Program-made: the position numbers and the translations under genes
Shown here: one piece after another, positions 1 to 10,271 of the stretch
Numbering within the stretch: the first letter of the stretch is position 1
Layout: every line of letters starts with the position of its first letter
Assembly: GCA_016987375.1 (NCBI GenBank)
Contig: PJRA01000519.1
Location: 1,796,195-1,810,741 of the forward strand
Direction of reading: 5' to 3'
Origin: Brachionus koreanus
Lineage: Eukaryota; Rotifera; Eurotatoria; Ploima; Brachionidae
Length of the DNA stretch: 14,547 nt
Notes under the pieces: model-generated
What the model saw: only the letters and a program-made list of their open reading frames with translations
Told to the model about the DNA's origin: nothing
Databases searched by the model: none

Positions 1-111
1 CTGGGAGACCGACCAAAAGACCGTTCGCAAATAGTAAATACCTCTCACTTCAAATTTTCAATATCCAGGTATGCCTACAGGAGACCGAAAGTAAAAGTTA
101 AAATTTATTGA
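1..111 (+). other. Possible coding scrap at left edge
   Basis: Frame 1 is open from the first base of the window to a TGA at 109-111, giving 36 codons. The composition is mixed (several Arg, Asp, Pro, Ser and Tyr) and unlike the Phe/Lys/Ile/Asn-rich translations of the AT-rich DNA next to it. This stretch is also richer in G and C than what follows. It could be the 3' end of a gene or mobile element that begins left of the window. A splice-donor-like CAG|GTATGC around 67-74 offers an alternative exon end. No family is recognised, and the opposite strand is also partly open here, so the strand is uncertain. Confidence 0.2.
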
Positions 112-248
112 GAAAAAATTTCACAAATGCGATTGATCAATTTACTCATTATATGATTTTGGTTGCAAATCTGGTGGATTGGATCACAAAACTATTGGTT
201 TCATTTACAAACAATTTTAGCAATCAATATTCAATTATGGACACTTCA

Positions 249-285
249 CAATATTAAATACCACTTTTTGAGGTATTTAATATTG
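249..285. repeat. Perfect 14-bp inverted repeat (hairpin)
   Basis: Positions 249-262 (CAATATTAAATACC) are the exact reverse complement of 272-285, with a 9-nt spacer at 263-271. The stem is fully paired and ends at mismatched bases 248 and 286. It may be a hairpin in RNA or DNA, or the core of a small palindromic mobile element. No function can be assigned. Confidence 0.7.
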
Positions 286-400
286 ATTCGATACAAACTC
301 TGTTTATAAAATGCACAATTTTTTTATGTTCAATCAAATCCACACTAATGAATTAACGAAACAAATTTACGAGGAGCTAAAATCGTTATTTTGATTTTAT

Positions 401-745
401 ATGATAGTCTATTAGAAAATGGTTATTTTTTATTTATTTACAGATAAATGTTAGTAATTTTGAGGTAACACAAAACTTTATTTCATTCGGTATTATGAAA
501 TTCAGATTCAAACAAAACAAAATTTCTTCCTATTTTGATAAATTAAAATCTACTTAAATAAAGAATTTATAAAAAAAATACAGATTACAAGTGCAATATA
601 CTTTTTTGCACCTTTTTACTTAAAATATTTTTCTTATGCAAAAAAAGAACAAAAAAGAAAACATCAATAAAAATTTAATAGAATATTGGTTTGATTTCCT
701 AAAAAAATGATGTAAAAATTTTATTTTTGATAAAACAATTGCATC
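401..745. repeat. Direct repeat, copy 1
   Basis: This copy begins near ATGATAGTCTATTA and aligns with 881-1243 over its whole length. Landmarks shared in the same order are TTAGTAATTTTG, ATAACACAAAAC or its close variant, GAAATTCAGAT, AACAAAACAAAATTTCTTC, AAAATCTACTT, TTACAAGTGCAA, AAACATCAATAA, TTTGATT, TGTAAAAATTT and TTTTTGATAAAA. Differences are scattered substitutions and small indels, as expected of an old duplication or two copies of a dispersed element. An internal inverted repeat, GTGCAA (591-596) with TTGCAC (606-611), is retained in copy 2. Neither strand shows a conserved reading frame. Confidence 0.8.
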
Positions 746-880
746 TCGAATCAAAATAAATTCTTTACATCAGAAAAAAAACCAGACCACTTAATATCAT
801 TTTTATTTTTCGAGATATTCGCTTTTAATTTCTGTCCATTTACTTATGCATCACCCGTTAGTTAATATTTTTATTATTAG

Positions 881-1243
881 GTGATCGTCTATTAAATATT
901 GATTATTATTGAATAAAAAGATACATATATATTTATTTAGAGGTAAATTTTAGTAATTTTGGGGATAACACAAAACTTTTTTCATTTGGTGTAGTGAAAT
1001 TCAGATAGTAACAAAACAAAATTTCTTCATGTTCTAATAATTTAAAATCTACTTGGATAAAGGCTTAAAAAAAAACTGCTTACAAGTGCAACATACTTTA
1101 TTGCATCTTTTTTACTTAAAATTTTTATTCTTAAGCATAAAAAGGACAAAAACAAAACATCAATAAGATTTAAATAGATTATTGATTTGATTACCTAAAA
1201 TTAACAATGTAAAAATTTAATTTTTGATAAAAAAAGTGCAACA
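881..1243. repeat. Direct repeat, copy 2
   Basis: This is the second copy of the unit at 401-745, in the same orientation and displaced by about 480 to 500 bp. The displacement grows along the alignment because of small indels. The short inverted repeat TGCAA (1087-1091) with TTGCA (1101-1105) keeps the same 9-nt spacer as in copy 1. No coding potential was seen. Confidence 0.8.
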
Positions 1244-1281
1244 AAATATGCTGTTTGTTGTATTTGAATTTCTAATTACCA

Positions 1282-1287
1282 TTTATT
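1282..1287 (-). promoter_or_regulatory. Possible polyadenylation signal of USP24
   Basis: The minus strand reads AATAAA here, 182 bp beyond the proposed USP24 stop codon. In DNA this rich in A and T the hexamer occurs often by chance, so the call rests mainly on position. It would be wrong if the gene continues through another intron (see the donor-like site at 1510). Confidence 0.3.
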
Positions 1288-1468
1288 TTTAAATTAAAAT
1301 TTTGGATTATGGTCATAAACTTCTATTTGCAATTAATAAAAATTAAAAAGTATTATTTTTGTGCGAATTTTTTTAAAATTTTAACCTTAATTAATGAAAT
1401 TATTTGAGCAAATTAATAAAAATTCAAAAATTTTATACAAAAAAATTTTCATTTAAAGTCAAATCAAA

Positions 1469-4400
1469 TTAAACATAATCGAAAAATAAAAGAATGTCAG
1501 AAAACCTTACAATTATATCCTGAAGTACTTGGACAATTTGTTTGGAATCAGCCTGAATCAAACTTGACTGATTTAGGTAAGACAATATTTGTTTTATAAA
1601 CACAATTGATGATTGTTCTGACAAACAAAATTTGTTAATTAGTTGAAGAGTGTACTTTAATTGACTTATGTTTATGTAATCAAAAACTCCAATAATCTTT
1701 AAAAATTTTTTAAGTTGTAAAATTAATAATAAATTTATTTAATTAGTACTTGTTTTAGCATTTGATCGGATTCAAAAATCAAACTTCGATAGTCCAAATT
1801 ATTCAATGCTATCAGCGACACAATTTCATACAAATAAGCAAATTCTTTTAGTTCGGTCAAACCCGACTGACTAATGAGAACAATTAGCTTTTGTGCAAAT
1901 TTTTCGTTTTCTCTCAACAAGTATTCAGCATTTTGTTCTTTTGTACACAAATAACTATAAATTATTCTAAGTATATTGTTCAAACTAGCATTCAGCAATG
2001 AATTGACCACCATAGAACACAAATTTTTTATCAAACTATTCAAAATAGACTGCTTGGACTCGACTTCTAGCTGGCTCATGCTTGTGATTATTAAATTAGT
2101 GACAAAATCATTGACTTCATTTTCTGCTGAATTTTCAAAAATAAAATTTTTCAAAATTTCTAAATTATTTGTTTGATTAAAATATTCTAAAATGTGTGCA
2201 TAAATTTGCCTATTGGCACACTCGACGAATAATTTAAACCATTTGTTTAAATCATAGTTGCATCTCAGCTTGCTATTTAGTTTAAAATAGATAAAAAACA
2301 AAAAATTAAAACTCAAATCTAAAGAATCAGAGGTGAATTGAGTTACATTTTGATTGATCAAATTAAAAACAAAATCAAAATATTTCTCATTTATAGTCAA
2401 ATTATGCTTTAATAAATTTAAATTTTCAGCTCGAATTAGATTGTCTAATTCAGAGTTTTTGGCCTGGTTGTCACATTGTTCGACTAAATCACTTAGCTCA
2501 CTGATGCTATCTCTGAATTGAATTTTTTTGCTTACATTTAAATCGCTTGTTTTTAGAAAATTAAATGGCTTGAACGACTTGTGCTTGTAAAAGAGCATGT
2601 AAGCATTCCAGTAACGAGTTCTTTCGTCAGGCAAATACGAGTCGGGTTTGGTAAATTTTCCACCAAAGCACTCTTCGGTCAAAAATTTTTCCTCCATCAC
2701 TATTTCGTTAATGTGAGTGTCGTTAAATTTGAACCATTTTGTAACAGATGCACTACTAGGCTCTTCTTCTATTGAGCTGTCAGAATTGTCCAATTCTTTT
2801 ATGAACGAATAGTAGTGACCCGCATTTGCCTGTCCGCTGTGTACTAAAATACCACAAAGCTCGTAATTACTATCATTTGAAGAGTTTATTTTGTTCAAGT
2901 GATCGTAAGTAAATGGATTTACATTCAAATCGATGGGAAACTCAAAATTGTCATTGAATTTTAATGCTTGATTTGACTCCCAGTCATAGTCGAATCGTTT
3001 CAATTGAATGCACAAATAATTTGGCAATTTTTTCAGACACGTTCTTTTTATAGCTGATCTCTTTAAAAAATGTTTAAAATTTTTTTAAAAAAAATCTTCT
3101 AAGATTTAAATATTAAATTATAGACCCAGTCAAAAAAGATTTTAAGAAATTTTAATGGGTCTTAAAAGATGTTCAAGAGTTATCATTAAAAAAAAGGTTT
3201 TAAAATATGTTTGACTAAAAAATTTATTGCAGAAGCATATTTTCTAAGTAAACAGAGACTACCAATTAATGGTTGAAAGCCTGCAATTAAAGGAAGCAAC
3301 CGAATACATTACTTAACTAGATTATGTAAAGGAAGATGGAACGTTGAGACTTTGATAAGCAATCAAACAATATTTGAGTTTAATGGATAATGGTTTCATA
3401 CACAACTGGTCAAATGAGAGAAATCCATTTGTAAATTTTGATTTGAAAGATTATAGATCTTTTTCTGATTTAGAATTTCAAACAGTGAAAATGGCTTATG
3501 AATGGTCCCTTAAGAGTAATCCAGTCATTTCAAAAGATAAATGGTAAACGATACTACACATACAGACACAGACAGATAGGTACATTTCACAATCAGAGAC
3601 ATACGTCGTAGAAAAATTGGATTCCAAATATTGTAAAGCATTTTTTTCTTCAATTAAAAAGCTTGCTCGGAGTAGTTTTGATAAATTCTGTTTCAGAGTT
3701 CAATTCTATCTATTTTATTTATTTCTTAAAAAATAGTTAATTCTAAATCAAAAAATAATTTTGAAGATTAACTGGATAAATTGCTTAAATGGAATTATTT
3801 ACTGCTATAGCTTGTAAAAGTTTAACCCGTTTTTGGGTCGCAGTATTTTTTACTACTACATCTCCTACTACTAAACAACCACTTGAGCGTCTAACTAAAT
3901 CATACTAATATCGAAAAATATACTTAGATAATCCCAATGAGAATGTCCAGCAACAAAAAAAAAAGAAAAATTCGTTTTTACTTATATTATACAATTTAAA
4001 ATATTTAAATATCAAGCATGTAAAACTTTAAATTTTTTTTTCAATTTTGCAAAAGTGCAAGTCAAGATTTTAAGCACTAGCAAAGCTAGCACAAAAATTC
4101 TTATCGATTCGTGCTTCTTCAGGACCAACGTTTTTTTGAACGGCCTTTTTCTAAATCTGGTTATATCAAACGACCACATGGGACCACAAGATTAACTGCC
4201 AAAAACCTAGAAGACACAACTTGACTGGTTAATAACATGGATTTAATCAGGGACTATATTGAAAAAAACTTTTTTATTGTAAGAAAAATAAAAATTTTTT
4301 TAAACTGAAAATTTAAATTAAACTTTTTTTGTATCGATTTTTTAAAAATAAAAAAAAAAATTAACTTTAGACTCGGACTTGGCTTGATACTTGGGATTTT

Positions 4401-7400
4401 TAAACAACTTTGTGCAAAACTAAACATTCCTTTATTTAATTTTCAAAATATTATTAAATTATTAGCTAGCAGGCTCTTGCATTAAGAAGACCAAATAATT
4501 ATGCGTACGTTTTAAAAGTTAATAAGCTTAAAATTAAAAAATTAAACTAAGGTATTACATTCGAGCAATTCTTTTTTTTTTTTTTGATAAAAATATTGTG
4601 ATTTTAACGTTTTTTAGATAATAATTTAATTTTTTCTAAGTTTTAATTAACAAGATAAATAAGATTTTTAATAAGAAAAAAATGGTTTCTACTAGTTGTT
4701 AAAATAAAAATGAATTATGTTCATGCGGCTATACTAATAACACAAGCAAATGGACATTTAGTGCGCCGTTAAAAACAAATTTATGCTCTATTGATCTTTA
4801 TTGAAAAAAACTAGAAAATTTTTAATGAAAAATTTAAAGTTAAATTGTACGATAACTTGTAAAAAACTCTTACAAATTACTCTAAAATTTCTTTGAAGAT
4901 CCTTTAAAATTTTTTTGACTGGGTAATTGTTATTTATTGTTTTCTTTTTTGCACTATCCTAACTAGGTATCAAATTAAATGTATCTTTAGAAGTCATTTA
5001 AAAATAATTAATTTAAAAAAATAACTAAATCTGAATTATTTTGCTATTTCTATACGCTAAATTCAAACACATTTTGGGGCGCTGTAATTTAATAGAAAAA
5101 TTTTAAAAAATTTAACCTTATGATTACATTTTTCGCAAAAGTAGGAATTGTCACCAGTCAAAAGTTCGTCTTTGACAAATTGAGCCATTGATTGTTCAAG
5201 ATTTGAAAATGTTTTTACTGATAAATTAAGAGCTAAAAAGCTCTCTTGTCTGTCATAAGAATGGTCACAATCTTGACATATAAATTGGTTTGAATAGGTA
5301 CCTTCGAATATTGACTTAAAAACCGGTTCTTTTTTCAGCTCTTTTTGTATAAATTCATCTATTTGATCTGTAAGTGATATAAAAAAGTCAAATGCATCTT
5401 GTTGTTCGCGAATATTTATTGAATCGCCTGATCTCCACATGCGAAAATTTTTCCAAAAATTTTCAGGCGAATAAAATTCCTGGTTTGACTTTTTCAAATG
5501 CATGAAAATATTATCCAACTCAAACAGCAATTGATTATCCAATTTTGTATCGTTGCTCATAGTGCTCATCAATTGTATGTAATCACAAATACCTGGTATC
5601 ATAAACAATTGCTGCAATACGGCGTTCATGTAACAAGTCGATCCACCGTTTCTCAAACCGATGTACTTTTGAGTGGGCAACTTAAGCTTAATCAAAGGAC
5701 TATAATTCCATTCAGTTAGCTTACTTTCTTGATTAATTTGGCACAAATAGGACTTTATTTGAAAAAAATTGTTTTTACTTTCGTTAGTTAGTTCTAGCAG
5801 TAGCTCATAGCCAACAGACAATGTTTTCTCTTCAAGTATTAAGTCACTTGAACTAAAATATGGTCTGAATAGGAAAGACTTGACTAAAAGATCTGTTAAT
5901 TGAGGAGCATACAACTCTTTGATGGTTGTCGAGCAATTTGTTAAAATTGCCTTTGTTAGTTTAAAATGGCCCTTTAACAATACTTGGTCCAAATTGGATG
6001 ACAAATTGAACATTTGAAACCAATTTCTTTGATTTATTAAAAGTTTTTCGACATTTAGTTCCTTTGTTTTATCCATAGACAATAGCTTTTGGCTCATATT
6101 TTCGATCAAACTTGACATTAGTGAAAAATATTCGTTTGATTGATTTATGAGATCACGTGCTGATGAACGCATGTGCTTGGTCGAATTGGTCCAAATAGGA
6201 ACTCGAGTATTTTTTAAAATTAGAACAATTAGTCTGTACTTAATTGACTCGTTTAGATTAGCTAGTTGAATAAAAAATTTTACCAAATTTTGTCTTATTT
6301 GCTCGCATTTCGAACAAATTAAAACGTTTATGATATTTGTGCGAAATAATGCAGATTCTATCAAACAATCGACTTGATCTAAATTAGAACTGATCAAGTT
6401 AAAAACTAAATTTATTGACTTGATAGATATTTTAATGTTGTATGCTAAATTTTCTGATTTTTTAATAAAATTTTTAAGTAAAAGATCAATTAGTTTTGAA
6501 TTAGTAGACACTAGACTCTTTTTAAACATGGGCTCATTTTGATCTAGTAAAACACAATCGACTAGATTAATTAGCAAAATCAATAAATGTTCACTCAATG
6601 TGTCGTTCAAATCGGTTATTGCTGCCAAAATGTCAATTAACATGTTTAGACCGTTTTTTTTTAGAAATTTTTGCTTGAAATTTTCATCTTTCAAAATTTG
6701 TATCGACAACACTTCCAAGTTGTAAATAATTTTGTTTAGATTGTTTGAGTCTAGAGTGAAATATTGTTCAAGTGAACTTGGAGTTGAATCAAAAAGAATA
6801 ATTGAATTGAACATGTCAATTAGGCGTGTGTTTGTGGGCAATAAATTAAGAATGTCACGTGCTCTCTTAGCAATCAGAGAATTTTTGTGGTTCAACAGTC
6901 TATCAAATATTTCATATGACTCTTGATTCGATGATATGATCACATCTGGATGATACTTTTTCAATTCATTTGGTGACGAAATTGTCAATCTATTTGAAAA
7001 TAGTGACGAACTAGGCATTGAAGAGTTGGACAATGTGGTAAAACATTCACTAGACTTGACCGGGGTTGATGGAACTATTTTGCACGCGATTACACTTGAC
7101 TCGTCTATGTCTAATGAACACAGTGTTTTGCTATCGAGCGATTGAGCTAACAACTTGGATTTGTGATATAATTGAAAGTTGTTTACTGAATTGTTCAACA
7201 TTTCACCTATTTTTTGTCTCAAATTTTCCAAAATATCATTTGAATAAAAATTACTAACCTCTAGACATTCTCCATTTTCATTTAGAGCTATTTTTATTTT
7301 TATTTTATCCATTTTAATTGAATTAGAATGATTGACTAGGCCAGACGTTTCATTTTCGTCCACAATTCGAATAAACTCTGTCAAACATTTGAGCAAATTG

Positions 7401-9873
7401 TCCAATTTAGTTTCGTTGCATTCATTTTGTCTCATTTTTTCAAATATACTATGAATCAAATTAGAATTGAGCGAGTACATGTCTCGTCTCAGGCTAGATG
7501 CCAAATGTGAATAGGAAACTTTAATCAAAAATTCAATCGATTCATACACAATTTCACTAGATTTGTTATTTAATATTAACTGCCACAAATAGTCCAAATC
7601 AAGATCAGATTCTTCGACTAGGAAATTTTTTGAATCACTAGATGTCAATTGAATCTTAGACTCGGATTGATTAAAGTGCAAAAAATACAATCTGTAGCAT
7701 TGATAGCCTTTTTGTGTCAAACTGCTAGGGTCTAGTTTTTCAATTCGCTCTTTAAATATTTCATTTCTAGTCTGTTCACTTAAATCCATAATGCATTCAA
7801 TAAACCAGTCTAAACATTTGTCTCTATTCAATTCATTATTGCTAGAAATCAACGAGTCCCATATTTCTTGAGCCCTTATCAAACGCAGATACAAATTTCC
7901 TTCTTTGAGCACAAACTTGAGCAAATTTAAATGCAAATCAATTATTTGTTCATAAGTAAAAGTGTTATTTGCATATTGATCACTAAATTTAATATAGTCA
8001 ATGAGATTTTGACACAATTTTTTTATCTCTGGAACAACAATTTCACTTAGTACATCTTTCAAGCTTTTGCTACTCGGCCATAATTTTGATTTATAGCTGT
8101 TCAATATATCAAATAAATGTTTTAGAGCATAAAGTGAATTTAGTTTATGATCTTGGTCTAACAAATCGATGCATTTTTTTGCGTAAATTGACTTAGCTTG
8201 ATCACGGTATACTCGGTCCGTATTGAGAACATTTAAATGCTCCTTGTATATAAGCTGATTTAGAGTCTGGTCAGCGGATGTGTTTTCATCTCTGAGAGAC
8301 CACAAAGCATCCAATAAGGTCAAATGAGTTTTGGAGTTTTTTAGCTCTTGGCCGATCAGTCTAAGCAAATAAACGAGTCTATGATGTGAGCTGAAATTGG
8401 GGTCGTTCCATGTTGACTTGATAAATCCCATCAGATCATTCAATTGATCGCAATTAAATTTTGAAGTTACAATTGAGATTAGAGAGTACAAATTGTCGAC
8501 TACCGATGCTGGCTTATTGAACTGCATCTCCCAAAGTGTTTTGATCTCCTCATGGCCTATTCTATTGCCCAAAAATTCCACAATTGTCTTTAGTTTGTCA
8601 CAGTACTGTACTTGGTCCAAATTGCCTTCGATAGCAAATAGAAAAATTTTTTCATCTATCAACCAAGTAGCAAGCAACTCTTCGTCTATTAATGTTGAAT
8701 TGTTCATAAAAAATTTCAAATTATCAATTAACTTGCAAATTTCTTTAAGAGAGTTCATTTTAGAATTAAAATTAGAGTTTTTAAGCATCAAAAGAGCTAT
8801 TTTCAAATGAAGCTCATTGAAATTAGACACCTCTTCGGGCCATAATTTAGAACTCAACTTTTTCAAAGTTTCCATCAATTCAAATATTTGACCACAATTC
8901 TTAAAAAAAAAAACTAAATAAAAGTTTTTGAGAAATTTTTTCCTAAATTCACTTTATTTCTAAATTGATCCATTGATTCAATATTTGACAGCGAATGTGT
9001 CAACAATTTAAACGGTTTTTCCAGCACTAGTTTCATTTTTGTTTTATCCAAATAATCAATGCATACACTCAAAGTCTTTAGGATTGAATTGGACTCATTC
9101 AAATCACTGGTTTCTATTAGTGCAAGCAAACAATCAAAGCCATTTGAATCGGCAAATTTGTTTATGTAGTCAAGTAGCCAACCACTTGTCTGCTGATCAT
9201 TTTGATAATCACTAGCTTTAACAGTAACTGAACGAAATGAAGTTTTTTTATTAAATTCAATTTTAGGATTGAAAATAAAGGCCAATAAGTCAATAAAAAT
9301 AAACGTGTGGTCTTTATTACTTGAATTTAGTTTAGCTAAAATTAGATCAATGCATAGTAGAACTATTGAGTGCACACCTGATTGAACAGTGTCATTAAGT
9401 CTACATACTGAAATTGAATCAAGCAGTTTTTTAAAATACTCGGGAAGTAATTTGGAAACAAATCGGTTGTAACCGCTAGCTTCGTTGGGATCGCCGAAGC
9501 GATTTGTCTGTGTCAAATGAATACTTGACTTTAGCAGCCGGTCGAGCCATTCATTTTTCTTATAGCTGACTAGTCGGCCTTCTGAAAACAGATTTGATTC
9601 TAGAGTGGCCAGAGAATCGAGCGGAAATTTGCTATTGTCGACAAGCTGCTCGTCTAAATCCATTTCGGTGTCGGACAATTTAGAATCATCCGATCTTTCA
9701 TTTGTTAAAATTGTGAGCGCTTCGTTCAAATCATTCTTGGCTATTTCAAGAGCTTGTCGTATGCTGTTCTCGTTTAGGAATCCCATTGATTTCAAAAGTT
9801 CAACATTGTCATCAACTGGTCTTGTGTTGACTAATTGCGAAATATTGAGCGTATCTGAATCGGCATGATCCAT
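1469..9873 (-). CDS. USP24: USP24-like giant ubiquitin-specific protease, four exons
   Basis: This is a cysteine protease that removes ubiquitin from proteins (USP/C19 family). Exons are 9873-8953, 8899-5117, 3060-1750 and 1696-1469. All junctions are GT...AG in phase 0, giving about 2080 residues, where human USP24 has about 2620. The ATG at 9873 is the first in frame after an upstream TAA and has A at -3 and G at +4. Visible domains are a UBA-type motif (about 23-60, with MGF and AKNDLNEAL), long helical-repeat regions, a ubiquitin-like domain (about 837-915) and the USP catalytic core (about 1386-1726). The core has a Cys box (NGGSTCYMN, Cys1396), zinc-ribbon pairs C1515/C1518 and C1562/C1565, a His box (AGHYYSF, His1650) and FND at Asn1681-Asp1682. 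The segment SKMNSLKE and the UBA match USP24 better than USP9X or USP34. Exon 4 retains an FC...FIK...L pattern like the USP24 C-terminal region but ends earlier. Catalysis looks intact. The exact C-terminus is less certain. Confidence 0.93.
1697..1749 (-). other. USP24 intron 3 (53 bp)
   Basis: The donor is CAA|GTACTA at 1749 and the acceptor TTTTTAAAG|ATT ends at 1697. Without this splice the frame stops at 1735, eight codons into the intron (counting the stop). With it, 75 more codons follow, and they resemble the USP24 C-terminal region. It lies between codons (phase 0) and has the same length as intron 1. Confidence 0.78.
3124..4924. mobile_element. Decayed DNA-transposon-like element within intron
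   Basis: ACCCAGTCAAAAAA at 3124-3137 is matched perfectly by its reverse complement at 4911-4924. With a one-base gap the match extends through ATTTTAA on each side. Further in, the arms share looser blocks such as AAGAAATTTTA and AAGAGTT. Flanking bases are AATTATAG on the left and AATTGTTA on the right, a partial match that could be a worn 8-bp target duplication. A TA duplication is also possible, so the superfamily is unclear. The left end has an extra short inverted repeat (AGACCCA at 3122-3128 with TGGGTCT at 3156-3162). Broken coding frames lie on the plus strand inside. The element is about 1.8 kb and looks inactive. Confidence 0.6.
3248..4308 (+). pseudogene. Broken reading frames inside the intronic element
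   Basis: On the strand opposite to USP24, one frame runs from 3248 to 3736 (162 codons) with only four stops (3314, 3353, 3356 and 3545), where this base composition would give about fourteen. It includes a 62-codon open run with mixed residues (for example MDNGFIHNW and EFQTVKMAYEWS). A second segment in another frame (3789-3899, ATG to TAA) and a third (4090-4308, one stop at 4222, with SGYIKRPHGTTRLTAKN) continue rightward. The order and the shifting frames suggest one coding region broken by stops and frameshifts, possibly the element's own transposase. I recognise no domain. A smaller coding-like piece at 4710-4772 (MNYVHAAILITQ) may be its tail. Confidence 0.5.
8900..8952 (-). other. 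USP24 intron 1 (53 bp)
   Basis: The donor is AAA|GTGAAT at 8952. The acceptor follows a run of thymines, TTTTTTTTTTAAG|AAT, ending at 8900. Splicing joins ...DQFRNK to NCGQIFELMETLKK in phase 0, linking the N-terminal UBA exon to the long second exon. Unspliced, the frame ends at a TAG at 8914. Confidence 0.9.
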
Positions 9874-10226
9874 TTTAGTTTTATTTTAGAATATTTTTAA
9901 TTTTTAAAAAAAAAATAATTTATTTTTAAAATTTGAGAACAAAGCATTTTATCTTGTCTTGATTGTTAATTTAGCTATAAGTAAACTTAAAAATTATGTT
10001 CTAATAATTTATTCAATAAAATCTCAATTTTTACATATTAGCCATAAAAAATTTGTTTCAACTTTTTTGTGAAGTAGTCACTTTTTTTTTTTATTTAAAA
10101 AAATATATTTTTTAAAATTTTTTTAGGCTTTTTAGCTTTCATTTTTTTCAATTTAAGTTAGTCGCAAAAGAAAAAGTATTATCTTTGTCCAAGTAATCAA
10201 ATCTTAAAAAAAATGCCTAATAACTG

Positions 10227-10245
10227 TGCAACTAACAAAGTTGCA
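10227..10245. repeat. Short perfect inverted repeat
   Basis: TGCAACT (10227-10233) and AGTTGCA (10239-10245) are exact reverse complements around a 5-nt spacer. The outer TGCAA...TTGCA also occurs in both copies of the direct repeat near 0.6 and 1.1 kb. A related palindrome, CTAGC-AAA-GCTAG, sits at 4077-4089. This may mark scattered fragments of one dispersed repeat family, but the motif is short. Confidence 0.4.
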
Positions 10246-10252
10246 TTAGAAA

Positions 10253-10271
10253 AATATATATATATATATAT
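10253..10271. repeat. TA dinucleotide microsatellite
   Basis: About eight uninterrupted TA units run through here, bounded by A and T runs. It is a simple repeat likely to vary in length between individuals. It lies about 380 bp upstream of the USP24 start codon. Confidence 0.85.

Larger units (their letters stand above)
112..1468. other. Non-coding, AT-rich downstream flank of USP24
   Basis: This stretch lies past the stop codon of the minus-strand USP24 gene. I found no convincing exon on either strand. It holds a 14-bp-stem hairpin (249-285), a diverged direct repeat (401-745 and 881-1243) and a possible polyadenylation signal for USP24 (1282-1287). The rest is homopolymer-rich A/T sequence. 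Confidence 0.6.
3061..5116 (-). other. USP24 intron 2 (2056 bp), inside the catalytic domain
   Basis: The donor is AAG|GTTAAA at 5116, directly after the codons for CEKCNHK. The acceptor is TTTTTTAAAG|AGA, ending at 3061. Joining them gives CEKCNHK-RSAIKRTCLKKLPNYL, in which the spacing between the second zinc-binding CxxC and the KRTC...LP strand is as in USP24-type enzymes. The intron is phase 0 and falls between the zinc ribbon and the catalytic His. Most of it is taken up by the inserted element at 3124-4924. Without that insert it would be roughly 250 bp. Confidence 0.9.

Noticed and set aside
1572..1584. Plus-strand donor-like TTAG|GTAAGAC
   Set aside because: It lies within the minus-strand USP24 exon 4 and no plus-strand exon is visible next to it.
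8493..8810. 105-codon plus-strand ORF
   Set aside because: It lies entirely within USP24 exon 2 on the opposite strand and shows no family signature. It is a shadow of the real coding sequence.
9605..9868. 87-codon plus-strand ORF, Ser-rich
   Set aside because: It is antisense to USP24 exon 1, which encodes the UBA domain. The Ser richness is a by-product of the complementary codons.
10141..10212. Minus-strand 22-codon open run upstream of USP24, ending DNTFSFATNLN
   Set aside because: A run this short is not unusual here (roughly one in seven or eight by chance), and no start codon or convincing splice sites link it to USP24.
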